Positions 52,115 to 62,094 are shown, numbered from the stretch's first letter. The stretch: DNA of 64,000 bases from Lachnoclostridium phytofermentans ISDg (GCF_000018685.1 NC_010001.1:2930001-2994000), one strand, 5' to 3'. Made by a program: numbers and translations. The notes: a model not told the origin generated them from the sequence alone.

Positions 52115-53838
52115 AAAGCCTTCACCTCCTTCGGAAATTGAGAATAATAGATTTCTTGATAAACTTCACAGTTATCTATTAGTTCGCTATGCGTTCCCTT
52201 CCCTACAAGCCTTCCGTCTTCAAGTACTAATATAAGGTCTGCATACAAGATAGATGACGCACGTTGAGAAACAATAAAGACAGTAGGTTGATAAGAAAGG
52301 CTCTTAATTGCGGAACGTAATCTAGCATCCGTTGCATAATCGAGTGCTGATGCACTATCATCAAGGATAAGAATTTCAGGTTTTTTCACCAACGCTCTCG
52401 CAATGGATAAACGTTGCTTCTGACCACCGGATAAATTCCTACCGCCTTGCTCTATGGATGCTTCAAGACCGCCCTTTGCGTTTACGACATCCGTAGCCTG
52501 GGCGATTTCTATTGCTTCCTCCATCTCCTCGATACCAGCTTCATTTTTCCCAAAATATAAGTTTGACTCAATTGTTCCTTGAAACATGACTGCTTTTTGC
52601 ATTACGATTCCAATGTTGTCTCGAAGTTCTTTTATCGGATAATCTTTAATATTCTTACCACCAAGAAGTACTTCTCCCTTTGTCACATCATAAAATCTTG
52701 GAAGCAGGTTCACCAGCGAAGATTTTCCGGATCCAGTGCCTCCAATTATTCCAATGGTCTGCCCTTTTTTCACTGTAAAATCGATATCCGATAAAGACTC
52801 TTCTCCTGCTCCCTGATATTCTAAGCTGACGTTTCGAAACTCAATGCTGCCCTCTTTCTCTAGATTCAAAATTCCGTTATTCACATTTTCCATGCTATTT
52901 GTTATGTCAAACACATCCGCAACACGATTAGCACAAGCTACTGATTTATTGACTGTAATTATCAAATTCGCTAATTTTATCAGTTCAATTAGAATCTGAG
53001 ACATATAACTGTATAGCGCAATCACCTGCCCCCTTGTCAATGCACCATAATCTACTTGTACTGCCCCTACCCAAATCAAGTACGCTGTCGCAATATTAAT
53101 GATTACATAGGTTACAGGATTCATTAGTGCAGAGAGAAAACCTGCCCGCTTTTGCTTTCTTGTCAGTTCGCCATTTCTTTGATAAAATTCCCTGCGTTCC
53201 TTCTCTTCTCTTCGAAAGGCACGAATTACTCTAGTGCCTAAAAGATTTTCCCTTGTAATCTGTAATACAGAATCCAAGTTTTTTTGAACCCTCTTCAACA
53301 TCGGGATGCTGATAGCCATGATACCAAAAACTACGATGGACAATAAGATAATCGCAATTAAAAATATCCAGGCCGATTTTGTATCTATCGTAAATGCCAT
53401 GATCATTGCACCAAATACAACAAACGGAGAACGCAAAAAGAGTCGCAGCACCATATTTACCCCGGTCTGTGTCTGATTCACATCACTTGTCATTCTGGTT
53501 ATCATGGTCGAGGTACCAAGAGTATCTATTTCATTAAAAGACAAATTCATCAAATGTGCAAACAAAGCATGTCGTAACTTTGTAGCAAATCCGACTGCTG
53601 CCTTTGCCGAATAAAACTGTGCAATTACAGAACATACAAGTCCAATGATACCCAATCCAACAAGAATAAGACACATATTGACTATGTATGATTTGTCTCC
53701 ATGTTCAATTCCCGTATCAATAATTGCTGCCATCACCAATGGCACGATTAACTCAAAAGAAGCTTCCAGCATCTTAAAAAGAGGTGCTAAAACGCATTCT
53801 TTTTTGTAATCCCTTAAGTAAATGTACAATCGCTTCAC
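52111..53838 (-). CDS. Heterodimeric ABC exporter, subunit with degenerate ATPase site
   Basis: This 575-residue half-transporter has six membrane segments and an ATPase with Walker A GGTGSGKSS, signature LSGGQKQRLS and Walker B ILILDDSASALD. The catalytic Glu after Walker B is Asp, and the switch residue is Gln (IVSQRAS) instead of His. This is the usual pattern for the noncanonical half of BmrCD or TM287/288-type heterodimers. It is the first gene of the pair and faces a LysR gene across a repeat-filled 366-bp gap. Confidence 0.92.
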   Translation of the reverse strand: MKRLYIYLRDYKKECVLAPLFKMLEASFELIVPLVMAAIIDTGIEHGDKSYIVNMCLILVGLGIIGLVCSVIAQFYSAKAAVGFATKLRHALFAHLMNLSFNEIDTLGTSTMITRMTSDVNQTQTGVNMVLRLFLRSPFVVFGAMIMAFTIDTKSAWIFLIAIILLSIVVFGIMAISIPMLKRVQKNLDSVLQITRENLLGTRVIRAFRREEKERREFYQRNGELTRKQKRAGFLSALMNPVTYVIINIATAYLIWVGAVQVDYGALTRGQVIALYSYMSQILIELIKLANLIITVNKSVACANRVADVFDITNSMENVNNGILNLEKEGSIEFRNVSLEYQGAGEESLSDIDFTVKKGQTIGIIGGTGSGKSSLVNLLPRFYDVTKGEVLLGGKNIKDYPIKELRDNIGIVMQKAVMFQGTIESNLYFGKNEAGIEEMEEAIEIAQATDVVNAKGGLEASIEQGGRNLSGGQKQRLSIARALVKKPEILILDDSASALDYATDARLRSAIKSLSYQPTVFIVSQRASSILYADLILVLEDGRLVGKGTHSELIDNCEVYQEIYYSQFPKEVKAL

Positions 53839-54204
53839 GATTTTCCTCCCTTAAAAAAAGCTTGTAAAATATCTTGTAATATCTTACCATAGATAAAGAT
53901 ATTCGTATAATATTTATATCCTATAGTTTATATATGTTTTTTGTATAGTTGATTTACAACCTCTAAATTAACCCATATAATAAGCTTTGTGTCATACCTA
54001 GCTTTTAACTTATGTATTCATCACAGATTGTATTATAGACTTTCAGCTTATGTATTCTTCAAAGATTATATATTACTATGTTCTCTAGCATAAGCATTCT
54101 TCAAAGATTTTTAAGCTAATATATATCGCATTTTTTAAACTAATATATTTTCACAGAATATAATTACCAATATATTATACAAAATAAGTAGAAAGGAGAC
54201 TCTT
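53839..54204. repeat. Divergent spacer with AT-rich repeats between ABC operon and LysR gene
   Basis: Three related stretches, TATGTATTCATCACAGATT near 54010, TATGTATTCTTCAAAGATT near 54050 and TAAGCATTCTTCAAAGATT near 54090, recur every 39-42 bp. TAATATAT text recurs further right. No gene is seen. LysR operator sites may lie here, but I see no clear T-N11-A box. Confidence 0.6.
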
Positions 54205-55104
54205 ATGGATTTAAAGCAACTTCAATACTTTGTAACCGTTGTTGAAGAAGGAAATATCTCAAAAGCTGCAGCAAAATTACATCTCACTCAACCACCGTTA
54301 AGCACTCAACTGAAATGCCTGGAAAATGAATTATCCGTTACCTTATTTGAAAGGGGTTCCAGAAAGATTGAACTTACTCAGGAAGGTAAAATTCTTTATG
54401 CAAGAGCTCAATCTATATTAGAATTAACGGAATTATCAAAAAAAGAGCTACTCGACTATTCATGTGGTTCTCTCGGAACACTTCATATTGGCATAGTTTC
54501 CTCTGTCGTTGATAGCTTTTTATACAATCTCATGCCAGATTTTCATAAGCAATATAAAGAGATTCGTTACGATCTCTTTGAGGGAAATACTTATGAGCAG
54601 ATTCAAAAATTACGCAATAATCTAATTGAACTTGCAATCGTTAGAACACCTTATCAAGCAGAAGACCTTTCTACTCTTGTACTTAAAAAAGAGTCCATGA
54701 TGGCTTTTGGTCATAAACGCTACTTTCAACAAATGGACATAAAATCTCTTTTACAACAACCTCTAATTTTATATCGCCGCTGGGAGAAAATTATTTACGA
54801 CTTATGCCATTCCTATAGTATAACACCAAATATCTTTTGTATGAATGACGATGCGAGAACAACGGTAAGTCTTGCAAATGAAGGTTATGGAATCGGTATT
54901 ATTCCGGAATCAGCCGGACTGATTATTGCCCGTAGTATGACAAAGGAAGAACAATTATCAAAAGAAAAGTTATTAACTTGTTTAGAATTAAAAGAAGCTC
55001 GTTTAGATTCTGATATCTGCTTATTGTATAAGCCCAATGGTTATATTTCAAAAGCTGGGAATTTATTCATCCAATATTTGAAAGAGAAATCGTCCACCCT
55101 ATAG
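54205..55104 (+). CDS. LysR-family transcription regulator
   Basis: This 299-residue regulator has an N-terminal winged helix-turn-helix (QLQYFVTVVEEGNISKAAAKLHLTQPPLSTQLK, cut here to ISKAAAKLHLTQPPLS) and a C-terminal effector-binding domain (about 90-299). LysR proteins usually control a divergent neighbour, here the heterodimeric ABC exporter; that is inferred from position only. AGAAAGGAGA precedes the ATG. It ends before a large folded element. Confidence 0.92.
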   Translation: MDLKQLQYFVTVVEEGNISKAAAKLHLTQPPLSTQLKCLENELSVTLFERGSRKIELTQEGKILYARAQSILELTELSKKELLDYSCGSLGTLHIGIVSSVVDSFLYNLMPDFHKQYKEIRYDLFEGNTYEQIQKLRNNLIELAIVRTPYQAEDLSTLVLKKESMMAFGHKRYFQQMDIKSLLQQPLILYRRWEKIIYDLCHSYSITPNIFCMNDDARTTVSLANEGYGIGIIPESAGLIIARSMTKEEQLSKEKLLTCLELKEARLDSDICLLYKPNGYISKAGNLFIQYLKEKSSTL

Positions 55105-55136
55105 GTGAAATATTCCCAACTTTCATAAAGAATAAT

Positions 55137-55265
55137 AAAAATACATCTCATTGTGTAATGATACCTTATCAGTCTTTGCTATTTTTCTGATAACGGATTA
55201 TTTTAGAGCAGACTGAACTTCGTTATCGCTCTAAAATAGTTACACATCCTTTGAGATGTATTTTT
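55137..55265. other. Closed multi-branch folded element between convergent genes
   Basis: The outer stem pairs AAAAATACATCTCA (55137-55150) with TGAGATGTATTTTT (55252-55265), 14 bp perfect. GTGTAA/TTACAC continues it. Inside are two hairpins: TTATCAG/CTGATAA (55166-55172, 55187-55193) and TTTTAGAGC/GCTCTAAAA (55201-55209, 55228-55236). The flanking A and T runs would end transcripts on both strands, but the inner three-way fold is more than a terminator needs. Confidence 0.7.
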
Positions 55266-55304
55266 TATATTGTTTATTATTAATAAGCTTTTTAAACTTT
55301 TTTG

Positions 55305-56585
55305 TTACTGATTCAATTGGTAACCTAACTTATTTTCTAGTACTCCATCCATCGCACGGGTAAAGTCACTCACTGCCTTTTCTCTCCATTTTGTTTCGGT
55401 TGGGTAAAACATCTCGAGATAACGTTCCTTCATAATGTCATTCATTACGGAATTCGTAGATGGATACCAATGATTTCGATTTTCATCCACTGTATATTTT
55501 AAAGATTTTACGGTATCTAAAAAACCATCTCCTAAGGTTCCAAACTCAAAACAGGTCGAAAATAAATTTTTCGTAGAGCCCATATGTTCTGCCAATCGGT
55601 AATAATAATCTGTTGTATCACCTGTTGTAGGATAAAAAGACTTAGAATCAGATGCGATTATTGTATCGTATTGGAATGCTTCTTTTGTCTCTGCTTCTGT
55701 CATTTTTTCATACATTGAATTAAATATTACCATATTATATCTTGGACCATATCCAGTATGAAGATCTATATGCACGATATTTTCATATTCTCCAGTTAGA
55801 GTGTATTGAAAAACCGATTTTAAAAATGCTGTGGATACTTCATCTCCATCACCACCGTAATAAACCCCTTGTGGGTACTCATATTGACCTCCAAGTAAAG
55901 CATTAGAAATGGTATCAGCACCGTTTGCTACGATTTGTTTTAACATGCCTCCAAGAAAACCACCTTCATGTAAAAAGGCATTCCCAAGTTTCTTTTTCGG
56001 TTCTAAGAAATTTTTAACTAACGGATAATCTTTATTCACACTTTTATCAAAGTCATCCCAAGAATAGATAAAGTTTCGGTTTAAGTCTACATTATTTTCG
56101 TTGTAACGGCGTTTATATTTCATACCGTATGGGTTTACATTAGCAACGACTAAAACTCCGGTATTCGTCAAATTTAAATTAGGATAAATCTCATCAAAAA
56201 ATACATCAAGCATTGTTGCTCCTACATATCCTTCAATTCCATGTACTCCAGTTGTTAGAACAATAAGATTCTTTTTTTCTTCCTTGCTGTCACAAAGGAT
56301 GGTATCGATATAAAGTCCATCCTCCTCATCAATCGGATAATTATATGCTTCTGATAAATACCCTGCAGCTGCTAATTCCTCAGCTTTTTTCGCGATGTTT
56401 TCACGTACCTCACTATACTCATTGAGAAAGGAATCACGATAAGCATAGTCCTTCCCAGGTTCCTCCTGGCGTATAAAATGTAACATAACATAAGGTGCAA
56501 TAAAGTACAACATTAGCATTACACCCGCTGCTATGCCTAAGATATAGACTATTTTTTTCTTTTTTGCTTTTCCTTCTTTTTTCAT
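55305..56585 (-). CDS. M14-like zinc carboxypeptidase (DUF2817)
   Basis: From the ATG at 56585 the protein has 426 residues. One N-terminal membrane segment (about 12-32) anchors or exports it. The zinc-binding set is present: GVHGIEGYVG (His and Glu), NPYGMKYKRRYNENNVDLNRNF with the DLNRNF substrate-binding text, HIDLHTGYG (His) and FEFGTLG with the catalytic Glu. It may act on cell-wall peptides or other peptides outside the cell. GGAG lies five to six bases upstream. Confidence 0.85.
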   Translation of the reverse strand: MKKEGKAKKKKIVYILGIAAGVMLMLYFIAPYVMLHFIRQEEPGKDYAYRDSFLNEYSEVRENIAKKAEELAAAGYLSEAYNYPIDEEDGLYIDTILCDSKEEKKNLIVLTTGVHGIEGYVGATMLDVFFDEIYPNLNLTNTGVLVVANVNPYGMKYKRRYNENNVDLNRNFIYSWDDFDKSVNKDYPLVKNFLEPKKKLGNAFLHEGGFLGGMLKQIVANGADTISNALLGGQYEYPQGVYYGGDGDEVSTAFLKSVFQYTLTGEYENIVHIDLHTGYGPRYNMVIFNSMYEKMTEAETKEAFQYDTIIASDSKSFYPTTGDTTDYYYRLAEHMGSTKNLFSTCFEFGTLGDGFLDTVKSLKYTVDENRNHWYPSTNSVMNDIMKERYLEMFYPTETKWREKAVSDFTRAMDGVLENKLGYQLNQ

Positions 56586-56642
56586 ATGAACTCCAATCTG
56601 CGTGTTTTCACAACGTACTAATTGTCTTTTAACCAATCGCAC

Positions 56643-56823
56643 CTATATTTTTCGTTGTAAAATTACAAGCTTTTATTTGGTATAAATTTTCTTCTTAGTA
56701 CCTTGTTTTTTATTTTCCCTTACATATGATAGAAAGTTATCCATAATAAGTCAATAGTATTTATAGATAATCTATAACAATACTAGAATAATTTAATTAA
56801 TATACATGCACGAAAAAATTAAT
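56643..56823. other. Spacer upstream of the M14-like gene
   Basis: No gene is seen. An isolated copy of the tandem unit (TACTAGAATAATTTAA) lies near 56782. Confidence 0.5.
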
Positions 56824-56980
56824 TTACAAGCATACAAGAATAATCTAACTTACAAAGCATACTAAATAATTTAGCTTACAAGCATTCTAGAATAATTCAG
56901 CTCACAAGCATACTAGAATAATTTAACTTACAAGCATACTAGAATAATTTAACTTACAAGCATACTAGAATAATTTAGCA
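56824..56980. repeat. 26-bp tandem array (about six copies)
   Basis: The unit TTACAAGCATACTAGAATAA then TTTAAC repeats about six times, the three nearest 56980 being nearly identical. The array occupies the 519-bp gap 56643-57161 between the M14-like gene and the carboxyltransferase operon end. The rest of the gap (56981-57161) has a GCATAGCA/TGCTATGC-like fold near 57040-57080, probably the operon terminator. Confidence 0.9.
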
Positions 56981-57161
56981 TTCACAATGCATACAAAGGA
57001 TAAGTACATTACGCATACTTTTTCTTTCGTAAATTAAATGCTATGCTCCCCTTGATAAATCTCATGAAGAGCATAGCAAAAATATCAATACTATTTATAA
57101 CCGCTATTATTTTGGGTCTAATATTTTTTCTAACTTTACTTATAACTAACTAACCCATTAT

Positions 57162-58574
57162 CTATACTGGATAAGCCTTATTCTCCGTATCTGCTACAGT
57201 AACATCTACCTTTGTCTGCTGAGTTTGACGATACTTAAAGAATTCCGTAGCCACCTGTGGGAACAATGCATAGGATAAAACATCCTCATCCTGCTGCTTC
57301 CACTCAATCATTTCCTGCTCGATTTTATCTAATTCCGGCTCAAGTAGGTCTGCAGGACGGCAGGTAATTGGTTTCTTATCCCCAATCGCTTTTTTCTGAA
57401 CCTCAGGATCAAATGGTTTTACCGTCTGGCCATACTCACCGCTTAAAATGGCCTTACTTTCTTTTGTAATCATCTTATATCTCTCACCGGCAAGTACATT
57501 AAGAACTGCCTGAGTACCAACAATCTGAGAACTAGGAGTTACTAGAGGTGGTTCACCAAAATCTCTACGAACGCGTGGAATTTCTTGTAACACATCATAA
57601 TACTTATCCTCTGCATTTTGTTCTTTTAATTGAGATACTAAATTACTAAGCATACCACCTGGTACCTGATATAATAATGTCTTAATATCAACACCCATAA
57701 CCTTAGGATTTAATAAACCACTCTTTAACGCTTCCTCCTGCATTGGGCGGAAGTAATCTGCAATTTCAGCTAATAAATCTTGATCAAATCCTGTATCATA
57801 TGGAGTTCCCTTAAAGGTCTCTACCATTACCTCCGTTGCTGGCTGACTCGTACCCATAGCAAATGGAGACATTGCAGTATCAATAATATCACAACCTGCC
57901 TCTACTGCCTTTAAATAGGTCATTCCAGCAACACCGGAAGTATAGTGAGTATGTAAATCGATTGGAATCTTGACTTCTCCCTTAATTGCAGTAACAAGAT
58001 TGGTAGCTTCATATGGTACTAGAAGTCCTGCCATATCTTTAATACAGATAGAATCTGCACCCATTTCCTCTATTTGTTTTGCCATATTTACATAGTATTC
58101 TGTAGTATAGGCATCACCAAGGGTATAGGAAATTGCAATTTGAGCATGACACTTTTCTTTATTTGCAGCATTTACAGCACATTGTAGATTTCTAAGGTCA
58201 TTTAACGCATCAAAAATACGAATGATATCAATACCGTTTGCAACGGACTTTTGTACAAAATACTCTACAACATCATCCGCATAATGGCGATATCCAAGAA
58301 TGTTCTGGCCACGAAATAGCATCTGTAACTTTGTATTCTTAAAACCCGCTCTTAACTTTCTAAGTCTTTCCCAAGGGTCTTCTTTTAAGAAACGTAAAGA
58401 TGCATCAAATGTAGCTCCACCCCAGCACTCCACTGCATGATACCCTACTTTGTCCATCAATTCTAATATAGGGAGCATCTGCTCGGTTGTCATTCTGGTC
58501 GCGATTAATGACTGATGTGCATCACGTAATATCGTTTCGGTAATCTTTACCGGTTTTTTTACTTGCTCTGTCAT
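57162..58574 (-). CDS. oadA: Oxaloacetate decarboxylase alpha / transcarboxylase 5S-like subunit
   Basis: The protein has 470 residues. It is the HMGL-type carboxyltransferase that moves CO2 between pyruvate/oxaloacetate and carboxybiotin. ETILRDAHQSL (about 13-23) and HTHYTSGVAGM (His pair) are metal-ligand motifs, with the carbamylated-Lys region SICIKDMAGLL. It ends in a conserved assembly domain (LSNLVSQL, VTPSSQIVGTQA) and lacks the biotinyl domain of long OadA, as in 5S subunits. It is the last gene of the five-gene operon, 126 bp after oadB. Confidence 0.92.
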   Translation of the reverse strand: MTEQVKKPVKITETILRDAHQSLIATRMTTEQMLPILELMDKVGYHAVECWGGATFDASLRFLKEDPWERLRKLRAGFKNTKLQMLFRGQNILGYRHYADDVVEYFVQKSVANGIDIIRIFDALNDLRNLQCAVNAANKEKCHAQIAISYTLGDAYTTEYYVNMAKQIEEMGADSICIKDMAGLLVPYEATNLVTAIKGEVKIPIDLHTHYTSGVAGMTYLKAVEAGCDIIDTAMSPFAMGTSQPATEVMVETFKGTPYDTGFDQDLLAEIADYFRPMQEEALKSGLLNPKVMGVDIKTLLYQVPGGMLSNLVSQLKEQNAEDKYYDVLQEIPRVRRDFGEPPLVTPSSQIVGTQAVLNVLAGERYKMITKESKAILSGEYGQTVKPFDPEVQKKAIGDKKPITCRPADLLEPELDKIEQEMIEWKQQDEDVLSYALFPQVATEFFKYRQTQQTKVDVTVADTENKAYPV

Positions 58575-58700
58575 TACTCTACCTCCAATTATTTAATATC
58601 ACATATATTAACTCATTTAAGCACTGAATTTCTCTCTGCCTGTATTACAGTGCTAAAAGTATGTAATAAGAACCTTGAAACAATTTATGAATCCTACATC

Positions 58701-59861
58701 CTAAACGCGAAAGATAGCCATAAAGATACCTGCTGCTACTGCAGTACCGATTACACCGGCTACATTTGGTCCCATCGCATGCATCAATAAGAAATTCGTT
58801 GGGTCCGTCTCTGAACCAACCTTTTGTGAAACACGCGCTGCCATAGGTACCGCGGATACACCGGCGGAACCAATTAATGGATTTACTTTTCCATGAGTAA
58901 GCTTACACATTAGCTTACCTAAGAGTACTCCTCCTGCTGTGCCCAATGCAAATGCTACTAAGCCAAGTGCTACGATTTTTAAGGTATCTACCTGTAAGAA
59001 CGCCTCAGCACTTGTGGTAGCACCTACAGAGATTCCAAGTAAAATTACAACAATATACATTAAAGCATTCGCCGCAGTTTCTTGTAATTGTTTAACAACA
59101 CCACATTCTCTAAATAAGTTACCTAGCATTAACATACCAACAAGCGGTGCTACATCAGGAAGTAATAATGATACAACAATAGTAATAGCAATTGGGAATA
59201 AAATTTTCTCAAGCTTTGAAACTGGTCGTAATTGCTCCATCTTAATCGAACGTTCTTTTTCCGTTGTTAATAATCTCATAATCGGTGGTTGAATGATTGG
59301 TACCAAAGACATATAAGAATATGCCGCAACTGCTATGGCTCCCATATACTTTGTTTGCCCAAGTTTACCTGCAAGAAAGATTGAGGTAGGTCCATCGGCA
59401 CCGCCAATAATTGAAATCGCTGCGGCTGCCTTATCAACAAATCCCATAGCGATTGCTAAGATATATGCACCAAAGATACCTAACTGTGCTGCCGCTCCAA
59501 GTAAAAAGCTCTGTGGATAAGCAATCAGCGGCCCAAAGTCTGTCATTGCACCAACTCCAAGAAAAATGAGTGAAGGAAATATACTCCATTTGTCTAATAA
59601 AAAGAAATAGTATAATAAACCACCTGCCGATTCAATTCCAGTGACGGGATCCGTAGATGGCTCCGCCATGATACCTGGAAACATATTTACTAATAACATG
59701 CCAAATGCAATCGGTATTAACAAAAGTGGCTCGTATCCTTTTTTTATTGCTAAATATAGAAATAAGCAGGCAACCAGAATCATTAAATAATTTCCCAATT
59801 CAAGATTCCTAAAAGCGGTTTGATTTGCTAGATTCCGAAGCGTGTCCAATACGTAATCCAT
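58701..59861 (-). CDS. oadB: Sodium-translocating decarboxylase beta subunit
   Basis: This 386-residue membrane protein has about nine to eleven membrane segments. It decarboxylates carboxybiotin and exports sodium. The hallmark region GGADGPTSIFLAGKL (about 155-169) contains the essential Asp. A GNLFRECGVVKQL stretch, and GSAGVSAVPMAARVSQ near the end, are also conserved. AGGAGG lies upstream of the ATG. It is 23 bp downstream of the biotin carrier gene. Confidence 0.95.
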   Translation of the reverse strand: MDYVLDTLRNLANQTAFRNLELGNYLMILVACLFLYLAIKKGYEPLLLIPIAFGMLLVNMFPGIMAEPSTDPVTGIESAGGLLYYFFLLDKWSIFPSLIFLGVGAMTDFGPLIAYPQSFLLGAAAQLGIFGAYILAIAMGFVDKAAAAISIIGGADGPTSIFLAGKLGQTKYMGAIAVAAYSYMSLVPIIQPPIMRLLTTEKERSIKMEQLRPVSKLEKILFPIAITIVVSLLLPDVAPLVGMLMLGNLFRECGVVKQLQETAANALMYIVVILLGISVGATTSAEAFLQVDTLKIVALGLVAFALGTAGGVLLGKLMCKLTHGKVNPLIGSAGVSAVPMAARVSQKVGSETDPTNFLLMHAMGPNVAGVIGTAVAAGIFMAIFRV

Positions 59862-59884
59862 TCCGTTATCCTCCTGTTTTTAAA

Positions 59885-60289
59885 CTAATTTAAGGTTGCT
59901 AGAACATCTCCAACTTCCACATTAGCTCCCACAGAAGTATCTATACTAACAATCGTTCCATCATTTGGAGCAACGATTTCATTTTCCATCTTCATCGCTT
60001 CCAGAATTAAGATTACCTGACCTCTCTTTACTACATCACCAACATTTGCTTTTACATCTAAAATCTTACCTGGCATAGGAGCATTTACTCTAATACCACC
60101 AGAAGTCCCAGAAGGTTTGGAAGGTATCGCAGGCTTAGGTGCGACTACTGGTACTGGTGTAACTGCTGGAGCAGCGACTACTGGTGCAACTTGAGTTGAT
60201 CCTGCCTGGGCAGCCACTACACCGGCAGTATTCTCTTCTACACTTACTTCATAAACGTTTCCATTTACAGTGATTGTATAGTTCTTCAT
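59885..60289 (-). CDS. Biotin carboxyl carrier subunit
   Basis: From the ATG at 60289 (GGAGGATTACATA upstream) the protein has 134 residues. An N-terminal beta part is followed by a Pro/Ala/Val-rich linker (about 38-70) and a biotinyl domain (about 70-134) with the EAMKMENE site, where the Lys is biotinylated. It moves carboxyl groups between the two carboxyltransferases and OadB. It resembles MmdC and the 1.3S subunit. The upstream in-frame ATG at 60316 lies in the OadG gene. Confidence 0.94.
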   Translation of the reverse strand: MKNYTITVNGNVYEVSVEENTAGVVAAQAGSTQVAPVVAAPAVTPVPVVAPKPAIPSKPSGTSGGIRVNAPMPGKILDVKANVGDVVKRGQVILILEAMKMENEIVAPNDGTIVSIDTSVGANVEVGDVLATLN

Positions 60290-60308
60290 TATGTAATCCT
60301 CCTTAACG

Positions 60309-60644
60309 TTAGGCATTTTGCCATCTTGATTTATTCAATTTTCTTATCGACCTTACATAGAGTCCATTTTCAGGAACCGGATTTCCATTAGATGCTTCAT
60401 AAGCATGAATAGCAGCAGTAATAACTGCAACTAAATCAAGGTCTTCGGCAACATCAATTTCTTCTACATCTACAGGCTGACTTGATACAGTCTCGCTCTT
60501 TATTTCAATAGATTTCTTTTTTTGTTTAAGATATATTTCTAGCTTGTTGATGTACTTAAATAACCCAATAATACCACTGATTAACCAAAGTACAAGGAAT
60601 ACAATAGACATACCCATTACCGTATTTAATAAAGCTGTTTCCAT
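60309..60644 (-). CDS. oadG: Decarboxylase gamma subunit (OadG family)
   Basis: This 111-residue protein has one N-terminal membrane segment (GMSIVFLVLWLISGIIGLF) and a charged cytoplasmic part. DLVAVITAAIHAYEAS is the conserved OadG/MmdD stretch. It holds the carboxyltransferase and OadB together in sodium-pump decarboxylases. It lies 16 bp after the 12S-like gene and just before the biotin carrier gene. Confidence 0.88.
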   Translation of the reverse strand: METALLNTVMGMSIVFLVLWLISGIIGLFKYINKLEIYLKQKKKSIEIKSETVSSQPVDVEEIDVAEDLDLVAVITAAIHAYEASNGNPVPENGLYVRSIRKLNKSRWQNA

Positions 60645-60660
60645 AGTTAGTCACCTCACC

Positions 60661-62094
60661 CTAAACCGTTCCATGCTTTTTGCTTGGTCGGCTCTCTCTC
60701 TTTGTGAATAACATTTCAAATGCATAGATTACATGTTGTCTTACACTCTCTGGTGATATAATAGCATCCACATAACCACGTTTTGCCGCTGACTCTGCAC
60801 TTTGCTGTAATACTTTATACTCTGTAGCCTTTAACGCTTGTTCTTCTTTGTTATCAGCATACATAATCTGCGCTGCAAGTTCAGCATCCATAGTACCAAT
60901 CATGGAACCATCCAAAGCGAATACCATATCAGCACCAATATGTTTCGAATTCATTGTTATGTATGCACTACCGTATGCCTTTTCTAAAATGACATTTACT
61001 TTTGGCACTGTTGCATTCGCGAAGGCATAGGTTAATTTCGCTGTCGCTATAGCAATGGATCCTGCATCCTTCATTGTTGCACTGTATCCAGCAACATTCG
61101 TTAGAGTAAGTACCGGAATTTGAAAAGCATTGCAGAACTTTACAAACTTCTCTGCTTTATAACAACCTGCTGTAGATAAAGAATCATCATATTTTTCGAT
61201 TACTTTACCATCTTCATCGAGTAACGCAGTACGATTTGCTACAGCACCAACAGTTAAACCATTTAATTTGATAAAACCTGTCACCATGTCCTTTGCATAT
61301 GCCTTCTTCAATTCGATGAAAATACCATGGTCAGATAAATCTTTAAGTGCAAGAGTTGTATCACTAAGTTCAGAGGTAAAGGAGGATAAAGCACGATTTA
61401 AGTCATCGGTGCATTCCTCATAAGAAGCATCGTCTTCATTGTTTGCAGGTAACATTGCAACTAAGTTACGAATGCTGTTTAGTACAGATTCTTCATCTGC
61501 TTCGACAAAATCAACAACACCTGCTTCAGCCATAAAAGAAGCTGTTGCGGTATCACATTTAGTAGAATTGTTTCCTAGAATTGCATTTGGAGCATTTACG
61601 AATAATTTTGCGTTCTTCTCTTCCATGAAGACAAAGTCGCATAGAGATGCGGATATGGCACTGCCTCCTCCGCAATTACCAAAAATTGCTGTGATCTGTG
61701 GGATTACCCCGGATGCTAAGGATTGTTTTAGATAAAGATCTCCAAATCCAGCTAATGCGTCCGTTGCTTCCTGTAATCTCAAGCCGGCACAATCAATCAA
61801 ACCGATAACAGGTGCACCAACCTTCATTGCAAGATCATATAAATTTGATATTTTCTTTGCGTGCATTTCACCTATGGAACCATTCATTACAGCTACATCC
61901 TGGCTATAAACATAGACAGGATTACCGTCAATAATTCCATAACCTGTGATAACACCATCAGAAGGTACTTCTTTTTGTTGCAGGTTGAAATCAGTACTTC
62001 TTCTAGTAACCAAAGCACCAACCTCAACAAAACTGTTCTCGTCAAGCAAAGTGACAATCCTGTCCCTTGCTGACAGTTGTGATGTACTAGTCAT
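60661..62094 (-). CDS. Acyl-CoA carboxyltransferase subunit (MmdA / transcarboxylase 12S-like)
   Basis: The protein has 477 residues and two crotonase-fold halves. The first has MNGSIGEMHAKKI and GNCGGGSAISASLCDFVFM, and the second has TNVAGYSATMKDAG and MDAELAAQIMYA, typical of methylmalonyl-CoA and propionyl-CoA carboxyltransferases. It moves CO2 between an acyl-CoA and carboxybiotin. It is shorter and more diverged than canonical MmdA (about 510), so the acyl-CoA is uncertain. GGAGG lies upstream of the ATG. It heads the operon behind a promoter at 62145-62173. Confidence 0.88.
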   Translation of the reverse strand: MTSTSQLSARDRIVTLLDENSFVEVGALVTRRSTDFNLQQKEVPSDGVITGYGIIDGNPVYVYSQDVAVMNGSIGEMHAKKISNLYDLAMKVGAPVIGLIDCAGLRLQEATDALAGFGDLYLKQSLASGVIPQITAIFGNCGGGSAISASLCDFVFMEEKNAKLFVNAPNAILGNNSTKCDTATASFMAEAGVVDFVEADEESVLNSIRNLVAMLPANNEDDASYEECTDDLNRALSSFTSELSDTTLALKDLSDHGIFIELKKAYAKDMVTGFIKLNGLTVGAVANRTALLDEDGKVIEKYDDSLSTAGCYKAEKFVKFCNAFQIPVLTLTNVAGYSATMKDAGSIAIATAKLTYAFANATVPKVNVILEKAYGSAYITMNSKHIGADMVFALDGSMIGTMDAELAAQIMYADNKEEQALKATEYKVLQQSAESAAKRGYVDAIISPESVRQHVIYAFEMLFTKRESRPSKKHGTV

